This document shows, one piece after another, positions 19,971-33,654 of a stretch of DNA of 64,000 nt. Location of the stretch: the NCBI GenBank assembly GCA_021292105.1, contig CM037861.1:49304634-49368633 (forward strand), written 5' to 3'. The DNA comes from Anadara kagoshimensis. Lineage: Eukaryota > Mollusca > Bivalvia > Arcoida > Arcidae. Within the stretch, counting starts at the first letter, position 1. The number at the start of each line of letters is the position of its first letter. The notes beneath the pieces are model-generated. The model was not told the DNA's origin. It saw nothing but the letters and a program-made list of their open reading frames with translations, and made no database searches. The translations under genes were made by a program, and so were the position numbers.

Positions 19971-22799
19971 CAAATTCTAAATATGAAAAATATTATCTAA
20001 ATATATTGTTGATTTCAAAACCAGTACTAAGAATTCTAGTATATTTTCATGATATTATGATAATATTTCATTAGCTTTCAGGATATGCATGTAATAAAAT
20101 TATCATTTTAAGTTTACTTTAACAATGTGTACTGCATAGTTTTGTCAAAAATGTTTAATTTTAATTACTATAAAAGATATACAGGACTAAAATTAGGAAA
20201 CCCTTAGTTAAGGAATGATTGTGAAGCTGTTGAAATAGATATCTTAGAATCAGCAGTTGATCTGGCATAAAATGAATATAGTCACAGTTGTCAAACAACA
20301 AGCACGATTATACATGCAAAGACATTTGGGAGCAAGTTGCACCATAATAAAATTACATAGAGAGGTAACGTAAACCTTCTAGTCCTACTTGATTCAAATC
20401 CATGCTATTTTTAATCGTACAATTACTCTTAGTTCAGGAATGATAACGGAAGTATAAAAAATTACCAAAGCCAGAAAAAAAATATTTGAAATGAATCCTC
20501 ACAGCCTCTTGCCAAAATCTGTTTACTGTATTATTCGAAAATACATTCTGTGCGTGTATTGTTAATTTCAGCTTCTGTTTATATTTGTATTTTGTGTTTC
20601 TTACGCTGTCTTTTTGTTTCTTATGCTTGTGTTTTTACTGTATGTGCTTTGCCTTGAAAGGAAAGAGTTAGCCAAGTTTCGAATTGGATTTGAAACTAGC
20701 CATACAGATTGCTTTAAAATCAACGCCCCAACGTCACATACTATTAGTTGTAGTTTTATTGAATTAAATCACGGGTTTTAACAAACACATTTTATCATTA
20801 GTTAAATGTTGTGTAAAGTTCACACGTCAAATATTTAACAAAAGGATACACAATGTGGAAACATGATGAGACATTTCACCTTAATGTGACTAGATTCAAC
20901 TGAACAGTTGTTTTGATTACCCAGAATAAAATACAATGTAGAGAGAAATAACCCATAAATCTGAGTTATAAAATCTATAATTGAAGATGAATTCCTTCTC
21001 CGATTGATGTAAGCTTATCCATTACCATTTAATGCAATCAAAACTTTTGCCTGGCATTTATATCGCCCTTAATGGCGGATGATCAATGTATTTTAAGATA
21101 TAATTATGACCCTTTACGATGGCTTTGCCATCAAACTTAAGAAATTGTTATGCATAACGCGATTAGATTTCAATAACTGCTATTTTCTCTTAAATCTTGG
21201 GGACTTTACAGTAATATAAATTTTCCCTCGTGATATCATTAATGTCTTTTCCCATTTTTCATATTGGATGCATTGCTTTAGCAATGCAAAACATAATCTC
21301 TTTGTCTCTGACAAAACTACATCAAAGTTATTGATGGAAGTGTCATCCTGTGTTTATATTAAATCCATAGGACTTATGAATTTTCGCCGACAGATAAATG
21401 GGCACCCTGGAAATGATTTCTCAAAAATGTCAATATTGAATCAAAATCGCATAAATCATATTCATTTTAAAGCTAAAATAACAAGATATTATATGTTGGG
21501 TATTTATCATGGTAAAATACAAAGATTTTCTGCTTTGACAAGATTGACTATCACAGCCCTGATAGTATTAATTTACAAACAACATCGATCAAAGTTACTT
21601 TTTAATTTTAGAAATGGGTAAATTACATTTTGGCTAAAAAATTCCAACATGAAGTGTTTTAAACATCATGTAAAACGAGGAAGAGGTTTACTGAGAACGG
21701 GATTGTCTCCATTTGACATTTGAAGATGGTTAAAGCAAACTCCATTTCTTGCATTAAATTCAGACGTGGTTATTAGTCACTGTGTTTAATATTTAGATAA
21801 AGCATTTTAGTTTTTATTAAAAATATATATCATTTGTGATTTAATTGGAAATGTTCAAAACATCACATTGCAATATGCACATTGGAACTTTTATTTCAGA
21901 GCCTTTGGAAATACCTAGCTTGGAGACTGAACAATGACAGATATAAACATATTTTGCTAAATTGGTGCATATCAAGTTATGGACAAGATATTGGAGGTTG
22001 TAGTATTCCATCATTGCATTGAATTGTAGTCTGTTCAATTTTGTTTTAACTTGCAACAAAAATGTTTTTGATTGCCTTCACATACATTCAAGACATTTCG
22101 TTAAAAACAACGCACAACATCTAGAAATTTTGAGCTTTGGCTATGCCTTTGGAATATTTTTGTATTCTAGAAAAAGGCGAAAATGTAAATGAGATGCGGC
22201 GAGGCGGTCTGAGGTCACGGCGATGATGGACATTGTAAGTGATGTAGAGTGTCCGTTCCGCATTATGTGTGGTCTGTGGTTATCATGGAGAGTAGAGATT
22301 GATTGGTATGATCTCTCAACACTTGGTCCTCGTTATAGCCCCCCTATCACTTTGTTCTTCTTCTAATAAACTACAATACACTCACATAAACGTCAAAATA
22401 GTTGATTTATAGTTTATTTATGGGTACATCTCTTATAAATCATAAAGACCAAACAATAATTTTGTCTAGGGCTATCATCTTATTAAATATGCGTTTTACC
22501 CTTAAACTTTAAAGCATCCTTAAGGTATACCTGTAATGAAAATAAAATACCTTTTATATACCAAGTATAAACCAAGTAATACACGTCAGTGTATCGATAG
22601 TATTAAAGACAAAATGCCCGGATTACTGTATAAATCATTTATAAATGTAAATTAAATTTTAAATTTGAAAATTTATTATTGCAAAATTTATAATATGGTG
22701 ACAACCAAACGTAATTTTTAAATTAATTGTTTTGGAGTTCGTTTTACAAGTCGTAAGCTTAGTTTGACTTATAATGATTCGGGTATATTCATACGATTT
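19971..22799. other. Long stretch without a supported gene
   Basis: A 117-codon frame at 21268-21621 lacks any domain I recognise. A somewhat GC-richer patch at 22190-22345 (GGCGAGGCGGTCTGAGGTC and on) stands out from its AT-rich surroundings, but I cannot assign it. No RNA gene seen. Confidence 0.4.
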
Positions 22800-22855
22800 T
22801 GAGTACACACACATACCGGTCCATTCGTGTTCAAATCACAGCCCTTCCCAAGATT
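22800..22855 (+). repeat. Dispersed repeat R2, head fragment
   Basis: CACACATACCGGTCCATTCG then TGTTCAAATCACAGCCC match only the first ~50 bases of R2. Confidence 0.45.
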
Positions 22856-22929
22856 TGGTCAGGGACAATTACCATATTCTCAATATTTATAAAAAATAAT
22901 AAAGTTGTTATAAATAAAAATCGTTATAA

Positions 22930-22970
22930 TTATAATAATAATAATAATAATAATAATATATAATAATATA
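22930..22970 (+). repeat. AAT/ATA-rich microsatellite
   Basis: About nine ATA/AAT units with minor interruptions. Confidence 0.85.
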
Positions 22971-23131
22971 CTACTCTTATTTTGTTTTTCAGTTGTTTCT
23001 GACTTTCACTTCACAGCAACACAACACATGAAAATATGACACAAAATTGTATAGAAATGCAATGTTTAGGTATCTAAGCAAATTAATGTCAGATAAAATA
23101 CTATAAGTAATATTGTTCTTAAATATTTGGG

Positions 23132-23427
23132 TTTATTTCTAGTCATGAAATTATCAAAATGTATTCCGAGCAACCAAATGATCATTACGTTACCATTGTA
23201 ATTCCAACAGTCAATGTGCAAGGGTTGTAGTTCCAAAGTAGGATCCAGTTAAAAAAAAAGAAGGGGGGGGGGGGGTTTAGAAAATATAATAGAATTTACG
23301 TTTATTTTACAGTCATAAAATTATTAAAATGTAAAACCGAGCGACCAAATGATCGTTACATTACCATTGTAATTCCAACAGTCTGCGCAAGGGTTGTCGT
23401 TCCAAAATAGGATCCAGTTAAAAAGGG
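23132..23427 (+). repeat. Local tandem duplication, unit about 140 bp
   Basis: 23132-23262 and 23303-23425 are diverged direct copies. Both contain CCAAATGATC, TTACCATTGTAATTCCAACA (20 bases), CAAGGGTTGT and TAGGATCCAGTTAAAAA in order. A G13 run (23263-23275) closes the first unit and GGGGG the second. The unit is not one of the other repeats here. Confidence 0.85.
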
Positions 23428-23436
23428 GGATAAATT

Positions 23437-23514
23437 TGTCATGTGCTACTTTTGAATTTTTATTTTAATTGGCATGTGCTACATTTTATAAATATTTAAA
23501 AGTAGCACATGACA
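23437..23514. repeat. Hairpin element, GTGCTAC subfamily, copy F
   Basis: Opens TGTCATGTGCTACTTTTGAA and closes TTAAAAGTAGCACATGACA. An extra GGCATGTGCTACATTTTATA block in the loop is a partial second arm, making it 78 bp instead of 58-61. Confidence 0.82.
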
Positions 23515-26500
23515 AATGTAGAAGAAGGTGTTTACATAGAATTTTATTTCAGTTTTTGAGCAACATTACTTAACAACACATGTCTGTATTTTCACATACA
23601 CAACACTTTTTGGGTGGATAGACGTATATAGATAATTATCTTAGTGTTAAATTTACGAGAATCTGGCTTTACTTAGACAGGAAAACTGGGTTAAATGGCG
23701 TAGTTTTAAACTAAATGATTTTAGAAATCTAGACCCCTTTAAAACTAATGTTATCAAGAATCAAAATAACAACCATAAATTTTAAAGTAATTTAAGAAGA
23801 TTTTAAATTTATCTACCTAAAGGTCTCAAGATAAATTTGAGATCTCAAACCAGTGATGGTGGTCGACTTAAAGATCGGCTGATTATATTAAATATGAAGA
23901 GAGCCTCATAAATGACAGAGTTGTATGGTTTTTAGGCTTGATCAAAGAGCTTTTACAGATATAGTTTACATGTTACTCATAAACAGTCAGACATTTTGAT
24001 CACATTGATAATATTTGTAGACAAGGGGCGTGGCTAAATGTTTAAGATCTATGGTAAGAGGTCTCCGCCCCTGACTTTTTATCACCCGCCTACCTTCTTT
24101 AATCATTAAGGTTAGGATCTTATTATGGTCAGTATCTAGGCAGATTTAGGGTTCAGTTATTTTAAAAAAATTTTATTTGCGAATCTCCCTCTCCCTCTTT
24201 TGAGAAAATAAGCTTAAAAAATTGACATTGTTCTATAAAATAACACTGTAATGAAAATACTGTGTTCTTCGGAATAGAATGGTTGATGTCATTTATTAGC
24301 TTCTTCTACAAAATGGTAATGTTATACACTGTATAATTATTCAAAAGATCATGGTCACTTTTGTGTGAATTAACCTTCATATGAAGTAAAACTTTGTATC
24401 ATGGAAATATAAACATTGTAGTTATATGCGCCTTTTTATGATCAAAACAGTTAAATACCAGTACCTGACAATTGACTAGCAAAGATTTTCGCCATCAATA
24501 AAAAGTGTTTTTTATATGGTTAAACAGTAAATGTGCCTTCAAATTATTGCAAAGCTATGCGACACATACTCTTTCAGATAATAACTCGAAAATTCCAATC
24601 GACATTTGGATGCATACTGAAAAAACTGCTCTCATTCAATGAAAAACATTTAGCAAAGTTCCATATGCCACAAAAACAAAAGCTAGATTTTTGCAAATTG
24701 TCTTTTTAGCAAGTTCATGAAAAATGCCAAAAATGATCTCAAAAACTTGAATTAAATTAATGAAAAAATGTTTATAGTATAAAAAGCAATCACCAATTTT
24801 TTTTTAATGAAAAGACGTGATTTCGAGACATGGGACTTAGTTAATTTCAATTTTTATCGTTTGATGTGTCATTGAAAAAAAGTTCAAAGAGATTAACTTT
24901 GTAATAGATGATTGATGAAGATTCATTATTAAAAAATTAAATTGTGTAAAAATACAATAGGTTCTATCATCGCAATGTTTACATATGTGTACTAAAGCTT
25001 CCAATATAAATCATTAAGAAAATAAAGTGCCATAGACCTGTCGGGTTTAGTGCGTTTGCAAGGAAGAGAAAAAGAAATATAATTCTATTTTGTTTCACAT
25101 GGAGTGCTTTCATCAACCTTTTGCATAAAACATGATAAATTAAAAAATTATCGTTTTTGTCATAAATAAATTCATCTTTGGTCAATCTGAAACTGATTGT
25201 ATGAGGCAATCTGAAGCAATGGTTACAAGCATTGTATTAACATATTGATATAAAGATACTGTAAAGTATGCAACATGAATGTCGTCGAGAACGAAAACAC
25301 TTTATTTTGTAATGTTCTCTTTACTCGGAACTAGTTAGGTAGGAATACATTAAAAAAAGTACATGATAAGGAGAAAGAAGACCCACTACAAACTATACTT
25401 TTTGATAAATCAAACAAAAAATCTTTGCAATTTTAAAAGTTTTTAATAAGAAAACGCTCGCGTAGACGCATGTAAAACCATATTAAACATTATTATCTCG
25501 TTCGAAATACTGTAATTAAAATGTTGGTGCATCATAAACCTATTAAAGGATGGCCGGTTATGTTACTCGCTCTTAGTTTTTGTACAATGATTACATCGGG
25601 TTGCAATTTAAAAATTATTATTATTATCATTATTGTAAACTTCAGACAAAACAAAAATGCTTCAAAAAGTAGTGTACTAATACTGGTTTTATCAGGAACC
25701 CGCCAAATGAGTAAATGTGGACTAGATTTTTGGGATCAATGACTGCATTAATCAACCAAAGAGGCCACAAACTGTGTCCACAGATTGCATTGGAGTTTTA
25801 TATATCTACATTTGTGATGTTTAATGTTTTAAACTCTGTTTGAGAGCAAATGTAATTATAAGTAGAACTATAATTACCACTGCTATTGTGACGTCACTCA
25901 GTTTATGTGTATGCCTATACGCGTGACGTAATTAATTATTGCAGCAATTGGAAATGCATGTCGTGCATGAGTTTTTTTTAAATTTATTTTGGCATTATAA
26001 AACGAAAATAAGATTTTCAAAAAAATGTTAAATGTAAATATTACCATTGAACTATTTAGATTGTCATGCAAAACAGAATTATCAGAATGCGCTAGCGCGC
26101 CTTATTCAGCAATGGAAGTTATAGCAATATAAACGTCATTTCTAAACAGTTCAATAGATAACTTTTTATTTTTATTTGGTAAGAATGGATATATTTTGGT
26201 ATATTCTGTTTAATTTTAGTTTATTTTATTTCACTACCATAAACACTACAACACGTAATTTGATTATTATATGAATGTGCTGAATCTAGTATTATATCAA
26301 TCCAGGGTATGGTTTTACAAATTGAGGATATTGTTAATACCATGTGACACTGCATAACGTTCGTACGTATATATAGTTTTTTCTGGTTATGGTTATAGGT
26401 AATATTTATGTTGCATTGTACCGACAAACCGTCATCTTACGAAAAAGCCCTACATTATGCGATTTAATATCTTTTGTGGACGATGTCATGATCACGTAAT

Positions 26501-27356
26501 GCGCTAGTCAGAAACTATTTATTGAATTTGTTTTAACTGAATAAGGTCCTTTTTGTTACAAACACAAGTTGCCTTTTACTGAGTTAAACACATGCATCCT
26601 TAAACTAAATACCACATATCCACAAATGTGCATGGATCACAACTTTACATTTGAAGGCACCCCCTACAAAACATAAAATAAATATAGATGATAAAAATCC
26701 CGATTTTTGACGGACACCTGATATAACAGCAATTCGTCCCTATGTAGTTAAACCACATTTCGTAAAGACTAGGTAGCCCAGATTTTTAGCCTTGTTATGT
26801 GTTACAACATTCAATTGAAATGGAATAATACAATTAAACAGTAGCAATGATAGATCAGCAAATGTCCAATGCTGGAGACGGGTTTAATAAGCTACGCTTG
26901 TTCCTGAATCCAGTTTAAAGTTATTTTTGTGTTGTATTATTTGTATTTAATGATGTGTAAATATTGTTTAAACTAAATGTCCAAGCTCTCAGTGATCTGA
27001 ATTGTACTTAATGATTTTGACATTTTTATTATGAACAGAAATGTGCAGAACCTTGAATACTTATAAAAAACATCAGTACATCAAGTCTTTAAATGTGGCA
27101 CTCGTAGTCCATAAGCCACGTTTAGAGTAATCTTTTCCGACATTGTAAAAGATTTAAAACATATTTTGTCACGAACCAAAGGGCATAGAAGTTTGAATAT
27201 TTATTTTCATAATTTTTGTCATGGAATAAAAAGGCTTATATTTCATTGGTATACCAATATGGTTGACATTGACATATTTTACAAAGCTTAGTTTGTGGTA
27301 GCTAGCAAAGTTATTGCACTTATTTTAGTTTTCATTCTTGTTATTTTTAGAATCAG
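23515..27356. other. Long stretch without a supported gene
   Basis: AT-rich. Short frames at 24979-25209, 25521-25742 and 26221-26427 have no recognisable domain. An inverted GCGCTAGCGCGC-type palindrome lies near 26091. No RNA gene seen. Confidence 0.4.
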
Positions 27357-27600
27357 AGGAACCTTATCTCAGTGGTCTTGTAGCGGATTCTGTTGCCAAA
27401 TGATCTACAGCACAGGCTTTTACGGATCACCTTTGACCATAAAGGTTTTAGAACACTCATCATCTTCCTTGTTTGAATGAGTCAGTTTGCTTGTTCGAAA
27501 TTCGGCGGTTTTCTCCTGATACCTCGGTTATGGGTAAGCACCCCATATATAGCTAGCAATCTTGTGTTGACGTAAAACACCATTCTAGCAACCAGGTATG
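27357..27600 (+). mobile_element. Possible second SINE type (decayed)
   Basis: TATCTCAGTGGTC near 27364, CTACAGCACAGGCTTTTACG near 27404, then GGTTTTCTCCTGATACCTCGG, CACCCCATATATAGCTAGCA and GACGTAAAACACCATTCTAG form a modular run like molluscan SINEs (a tRNA-like head, a 'GGTTTTCTCC..CCTCGG' body and a 'GTTAAACACCATT' type tail). No target duplication found and box B is not clear, so this is tentative. Confidence 0.35.
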
Positions 27601-29045
27601 TATTTCACCACCTCCTGTATCAAACATGTATAACCATCTATACCTACCTCTACAGGTATGCAAGTGTTGAGTACAAGGGAAAAACAAAATCTTAACTATT
27701 ATCCGATGTTTTGGATAACTTGATGCATGTCGATGTTATGTTTACTTCTAATGTATTGAAGTTTGTATTCAAATTTCAATTTCTTTCACTTTTGAAATTG
27801 CAATCTAACAACTATGACGTCATTAAATGTTTGGTTACACGAATTTATCGTTTGTAATGTAATTTATCACTGTAGAATTATTAATGTATATCCCTCGTTG
27901 ACACCTGAAACGCTTTGAAGTTTGACATTTTGGATTTAAAGCCAATTTACAGATTACTACAATATAACTATGTATACAAAGGTACAAGGATTCTAATCTT
28001 CGTTATCTTACTCGTGATAGCTGCTCAAATTTATCATCAAATCCACATTGCTAAGATGTAATGGATATCTGTATATGACAAGATATGGCCATGAATACCC
28101 TGTTGTGAGAGATAACCCCTTGGTGCCCTGGGTACACTTCAGCACAACGAAAGGCGAGAATACCAATCACGGCTAGGACTTACAGATGACAAATTAGCGT
28201 GTAAATTTGTGTAAAATAGATTAAATATTTACATTCCTGTCTCGACTGGGTAAAAAGTACTCCGTTTTCAAGTAGAGTTTGATAGTCATGTTTGATGACT
28301 GTTCAAAGCCCATGTTATCACAGGTCATACTTTGAGTTTGCTGTTAAATATAACTTATAGGTCTGGTTAAACTGGACCATATCGCACTACAACTGATTAC
28401 ATATCAACTCAGTAGATAGATTTCAAATGCAAACTAATAATAGTAATTCAAGTTGTTTCTTATTCCAAAATAATTATGGTCGTATCCTTTAAATTTTAGT
28501 CACTATAATAGAACTCTTTTTCATAGTAGTTTTTGTATTTAAGGCCGGCTTTTTGATGATACTAATACAATCTTTCCCTCTGTACCCAAACATTCTCAAA
28601 GAGTGTTTGAATATCAATTTTTGTTATAAACTATAATATGTTTATAACCGTCGATAATGCCCTCACCGTTGCAGTTATCTAAATGATCTAGCTTTTTTTA
28701 AAAGTGCAAATGCATTTTAAAAAAGCGAAACGTCTTGTTTTATGTCTTAGCCTTATTTCATTAGCAAAGATAAGAGTTACTAATGACAACATCCGTGACC
28801 GAAAGTGTAAGTCCTTATATACCATGTGATTTAGCAAATTATAAATCACTGAAAAGGTGCAGAATGCATGGGAAACCCAAAAATGATCAATTGTGTCAAC
28901 CAAGCAAGGGTTTAAGTGTTTTGTTTTCCTTAATTGTTTTTAATAGATAACACACTTCTAATAAGACATAGAAAAAGGTTCTTGTACTTGGATTTTGTAG
29001 ATATGATAATGTTTTTTTTTTATTTTACAATTTAAGTCACAAACG
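27601..29045. other. No gene seen
   Basis: AT-rich spacer, nothing supported. Confidence 0.45.
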
Positions 29046-29420
29046 TCTTCAATGTACCACTGCGGTAGCTCAGTTGGTAGAGTGCTCGCTCCGTAAGTGG
29101 GAGGTCGTGGGTTTGAACCCCGACCGGGTCTGACCCAAGATTTGAAAGTGGGTAGTGACTGTTCAAACACTCGGCATTACGAAATGAAAGTCACAGTTCT
29201 TTCGGATGGAAACTTAAAACTTAAAATAAACGAGGTCCCGTGTCAGAGTGTGCTTGGCACGCTAAATAACCCTGCTGTATAATGCCATCAGCGCAACGCA
29301 CAGGCAAAATTTCTGCACCTTCGCCTATAGCTATATATAGCTGGCAACGTCTAGATATAAGTGAAATATTCTTGACTGGGGCGTTAAACACCATTACTCA
29401 CTCACTACTCTTCAATGTAC
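29046..29420 (+). mobile_element. Full-length tRNA-headed SINE with perfect 12-bp TSD
   Basis: SINE body 29058-29408 (351 bp) flanked by exact TCTTCAATGTAC duplications (29046-29057 and 29409-29420). The tRNA-like head has box A TAGCTCAGTTGG (29066-29077) and box B GGTTTGAACCC (29110-29120), the internal RNA polymerase III promoter. A conserved body follows (TCTGACCCAAG, TAGTGACTGTTC, AACGAGGTCCCGTGTCAG, TATAATGCCATCAGCGCAA), then a 3' domain (AAGTGAAATATTCTTGACTG, GCGTTAAACACC) and a short ACTC tandem tail. It would be moved by a LINE reverse transcriptase in trans. The tail resembles molluscan V-SINE/Meta-SINE type families, but I cannot name the family with certainty. Short frames on both strands here are the SINE read through. 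Confidence 0.95.
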
Positions 29421-30828
29421 TTGTCCTTGAATGCCCGCAAGAGATTTTACTTGCACCTTCTCGAAACACCACATTTTTTTTTTTGAAGAATTAAAATATT
29501 TGTAAATGCATATTGTGTGTTTGTTTCTGAATTTTCTTTTGATATGTTTGAAAGTAATAATCTGTATTTTGCAACAATCATCATGTCGGGTGGCATTAAT
29601 TATGTCACAAAAATACGGCTTCTTTGATTTTGATACAGACCTCAATATAATGAAATGGGATCCACATTTAATGTGTTTTGTTGATCAAAACAAAACTTAT
29701 CTATTCTTTAATCATCTCACGAAAACTGAAGAAAAATACATAAAATATAAAAAACATGCATCTTATATGTCTTTAGATTTTTGTATATTAAATCATTATA
29801 ATTTGTAAACAATTCTATGCTAACGTCAATCTGTAAAATAATCGATGATTTAAGCCTGAAAACATTACTCTATTAATGTTTGTAAGAGATAAATCACACA
29901 CTGGAAGATTTAATAACAATTTGTTGATACAAACGAGAACATTTCTACTGCCAGTTTCAATTTAACTTTTCTTATTATAGTCTCATTATCTTAGTTTCAA
30001 AATTAATCGGTACAATCCTTATACAAATTCAGCTGATGTAATTTCTTTCAGCAGCAGCAGACGATATCCACTAGAAACTGGTCAATGTGATTATTTCCAA
30101 CATTTGACGTCGTTCTTAATGAAAACATATCTACCTAGTGAATCTTTAAGGCGACTAAGATATATGTCTACACATTTTTTCCGCTTATATCGGCTTTAGA
30201 ATACTAATCAGGCTCTTCTTTGACTACTTTACACATTTGTCAAGTCATGAACGCCATTTTCTAACGTAATTTTACCATTTCTTCAGAAATCAATCTCTCA
30301 AACATGCATTACAGAAGATTAATTGGCCATTTGCGACAGATTGGATTGCAATGAGGAAGAATGATGAAGCGAACGTTGAGTACTGAAACATTGTGGCTCA
30401 AGGCAAAGGATCTGTGGCGAAAATAAAGTAATTTACCATATAATAAATCACAATTTCCCCTTCATCCTTAAATGTAATAGATAAATCCTTCGTGTCGAGT
30501 TAATGCTTGTTTTGTTTCATTGGTAACACCACGCACTACCAACATTTTACAGATGTATAAAGTGTTGTTTTCGAGATAGAAAACAATTATACTATTAGGT
30601 TCCAGTTATGTTCTAAATTTTGAAATTCTTTCCAACTTCATAGCAGCTGATATTCGAGGTTTGTATTTACCAAGCATATTGGAATCTAAAAACAAAAACA
30701 ATTAAACTGATGCTTATTTTTTAAAGCATTTGTTCGTAGGTTTTTACTTATTCCCACATGCTTTCTTGAAGTATAGCGAGTCTGTACTTTAGTAGTTCAA
30801 GTGAAGAAAGCAAATTATACCTAAAATC
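29421..30828. other. No gene seen
   Basis: Spacer. A 100-codon frame at 29506-29808 shows no recognisable domain and is AT-biased. Nothing else supported. Confidence 0.45.
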
Positions 30829-30950
30829 ACACACACACATATAAGTCCATGCCCAAATCACAATCCAAAAATCAAAGTAAAAAGCTTGAAAACTTGCAAG
30901 TAAGGTTAAACACGTGGACTTCCACCAAAACAAGCGACTACTAGCCCCTG
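30829..30950 (+). repeat. Dispersed repeat R2, copy 4 (partial)
   Basis: CCATGCCCAAATCACAATCC, AAAGTAAAAAGCTTGAAAAC, AAGGTTAAACACGTGGACTT and CCACC follow R2 order. The CCGGAAG tail is missing. Confidence 0.65.
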
Positions 30951-31844
30951 AAAAATAGATTTGAAAAGATACAGTGCAACCTATAACAAAAACACGAAAT
31001 ATAAAAAGAAGCAATGGTAGATAAATAACATATAACCTGTCATTGATCCCCTCTAACATTATCATTCCGCATATACATTCATTAAAATTGAAAATGTATA
31101 AATATTGAATCTCGACTTAACATCCAAGGAAAATTTCTGACACCTTTTTTGTACAGAAAGGTATGAATGTCCAAATTCCAGTTTGTTTCACCAAATATTT
31201 CCTGAACTTGAAGAATAGGTACGGAATGTTATGAATTTCCAAATACCAATTCATATTCGAAGGATACGTTCTAGCCACACATTAATTGTAATTTTTAATA
31301 ATATCACTTATAAATTTCTTCTTATGGAAGAGGAAACCAAAATCATTGTTTCGTTCACTCCCGACGACGTGGATTTTTTCTTTTATTTCTTTTTGCAGTC
31401 ATCACGTGACTTTTTTATTAGTTGTGCAAAGACCAGCCGATTGACACGTCACGAACTACCCATTTACAAATCCATAATTTGTTACACAGAGGAAAACCGA
31501 TTGAAATGAGTTGTAAAAGCCATGTTGCGATGGAAATAATCAACATTTACACGTGTTGTTGCGTCCGATAATGCACGGACAGCCCTGCCCATGGGACATA
31601 ATATCCCACTAGGTGACTGAATGATTTATTTTAACGCGTGTGCACTTTGGTCCTTGCACTAATGAACGACAAAACACATGTAAATGTTTATTTTTCTTAA
31701 TTGAAAGTATCTACGAAATACTGTCTCTTTGAAATTTATTTTGAGAATATTTATTTTATTGTAATTGTTCAATTTATTTATAATTCGCATGGCTTTTTTA
31801 AAAATTTTATTTTGGTTTTTCACTAAACATCCAAAGAATATATT
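30951..31844. other. No gene seen; upstream of mariner remnant
   Basis: I looked here for the N-terminal part of the mariner transposase and for its left terminal repeat (expected CGAGGGCCGTTCAAAAAG) and see neither. Confidence 0.45.
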
Positions 31845-32330
31845 TTGATACCTTTAATTTTTCCACTGAATGTTATTAATGTCAGTTTTGTTGTAAAATG
31901 TTCTAACCGGAAAGCTTTATTTAAAAATATTTACAAATGTCTCTTGTCTATTGACAATGCTCCTGCTCACAAATTTAAGTTGGTGACTGAATTTTTTTTG
32001 TACAAGGAACGTGTTGTTGTTTTACCTCATCCACCTTATTCACCTGATCTTTCACCGTGTGACTTTGATCTCTTTCCTAATCTTAAGAAATACCTTTCTG
32101 GTCGTCGATACAGATCTCGTTCATCGCTAGGTTCAGCAATTCATCAGTTTCTCAATGGTATATCCAAAAAAGAATGTGCAAATGTATTTAGAAAATGGAT
32201 CGAGCGTCTTAAAAAGTGTGTAGCCGTTAAAAGTGATTATTTTGAAGGAATGAAAATAAAATATCATAAATAAAACGTCTTAATTTGTGTTTTTATTATG
32301 AAGGACAAGACTTTTTGAACGGCCCTCGTA
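31845..32330 (+). pseudogene. 5'-truncated mariner transposase remnant with 3' TIR
   Basis: The frame 31845-32273 (142 codons) encodes the C-terminal catalytic part of a mariner-family transposase, the enzyme that cuts and pastes the element at TA sites. From about residue 38 it reads SIDNAPAHK (second catalytic Asp), then VVVLPHPPYSPDLSPCDFDL (third Asp in CDFD) and the usual tail LSGRRYRSRSSLG, FRKWIERLKKC, YFEGM. I count 35 residues between the two Asp, one more than the DD34D standard. A run of eight T in that interval may explain it. The first ~37 residues do not look like transposase, and the N-terminal DNA-binding domain and first catalytic Asp are absent, so it is a dead fragment. Downstream, AAGACTTTTTGAACGGCCCT CG then TA (ending 32330) has the form of a mariner 3' inverted end. 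Confidence 0.9.
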
Positions 32331-33654
32331 TCTTAAAGATTTCCACATTTTCGATGTGATTTGAGAAAATAGAGTTTTAGGATAAATCATAAATTTGGAC
32401 TAAATGAATTATTATTACTATTTGGTTTAAGAATCTGCTGTTATAAGCGTGTTAATTATTGCAATCGAAACGGGGGAAAGGGGAAATAATCAGGGTATTA
32501 TGACAAAAATGCGATAGACTGTTCGAAAGTTAAAAAATTGCAGAATGGCATTTTGAGCATAAACTCAACTTGAAAAAAAGATTGCTATCTCTTAAGGGAA
32601 TCAATATATTTATGGGGCTTTGTCATATAAGAACCCTATGTTAAATATAAAAGAATAACTGTTCCAGATAATCCTTTCGTTTAGTGTCACTTATTGCAAG
32701 AAACTGTTGCATTATAAAGTTGGGATTATATTCACCATTAGTTACAAATATTGTTTGGTATATATCTGTTCTTTTATTGATGTATGTTCAGGGAGAGATT
32801 GGCAGCCAAACCATAGCTTTTTACAGCACTAACTTTTTTAATATTTGTTTAATATGTGAGTAATATGTTGTTGCAAAACGCCATTAGGACATTTTGTGAT
32901 TCCAGTCTCTTAGAATAGTGATATGATAAAAAGTAGTGTATAGTTATGTTTTCTTTTTCCGATATCTAACTGAGATTTGAACGATGCTTTTACTCCGGTT
33001 AATTCCTCCGATTTCCAGTTTAATCAAACCGAATGTCGGACTTTGGTAAAAAGGCAGAAGATTTTGTCATTTTTCATTATCTCATAAGATTAATGACTAC
33101 TTTATGATTGATTTGCGTATTTATTGAATGTATTGTAAATTCTAAGTCGTGTCATCTCAAGAATATAATTCAAAGGCTATCAGCTAAGAAAAGACGATAC
33201 GTTTAGATATTTGGCGACAACTTAGTCTGCACGTCTTCAGATCCATTGTTGATTTGACAGTATATTTTCAAGAGTTGTAATGCATTGACGGAATCCTCAG
33301 CAAAGAAGTTATAATTTGTTCCACGTATATCAAAAGGAAGGAAAACTGCAACATTCATCCGCGTTAATCAAATGTTTGACGGATATTAATGACAAAGATT
33401 TAATGTCCCCGTGTCTAGTACAATGTATCATTTTTCAAAATTGGCATGTGTATACATCACGCGTGCATGATTAAAAGAAACCACACCGGAAAACAAAGAT
33501 AGATTTTACTTGCAAGGAATTATTATCTCTGATTTCACGAGTGATTGGTGATCTTCTTACAATTGATGTTCACTTTATAACTTAATAGAGAAGTTTAACG
33601 AGTTTTTAATCTACAGATGTTCTGTATCTATTTTGTAAATTTAATTAGTTATAC
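32331..33654. other. No gene seen
   Basis: AT-rich spacer, nothing supported. Confidence 0.45.

Noticed and set aside
21268-21621. 117-codon open frame as a gene
   Set aside because: No domain, AT-driven composition, no support from neighbouring exons.
29058-29130. tRNA gene call at the SINE head
   Set aside because: Box A and box B are good, but acceptor stem pairing is absent and the sequence continues into a SINE body with target duplication, so it is not a tRNA gene.
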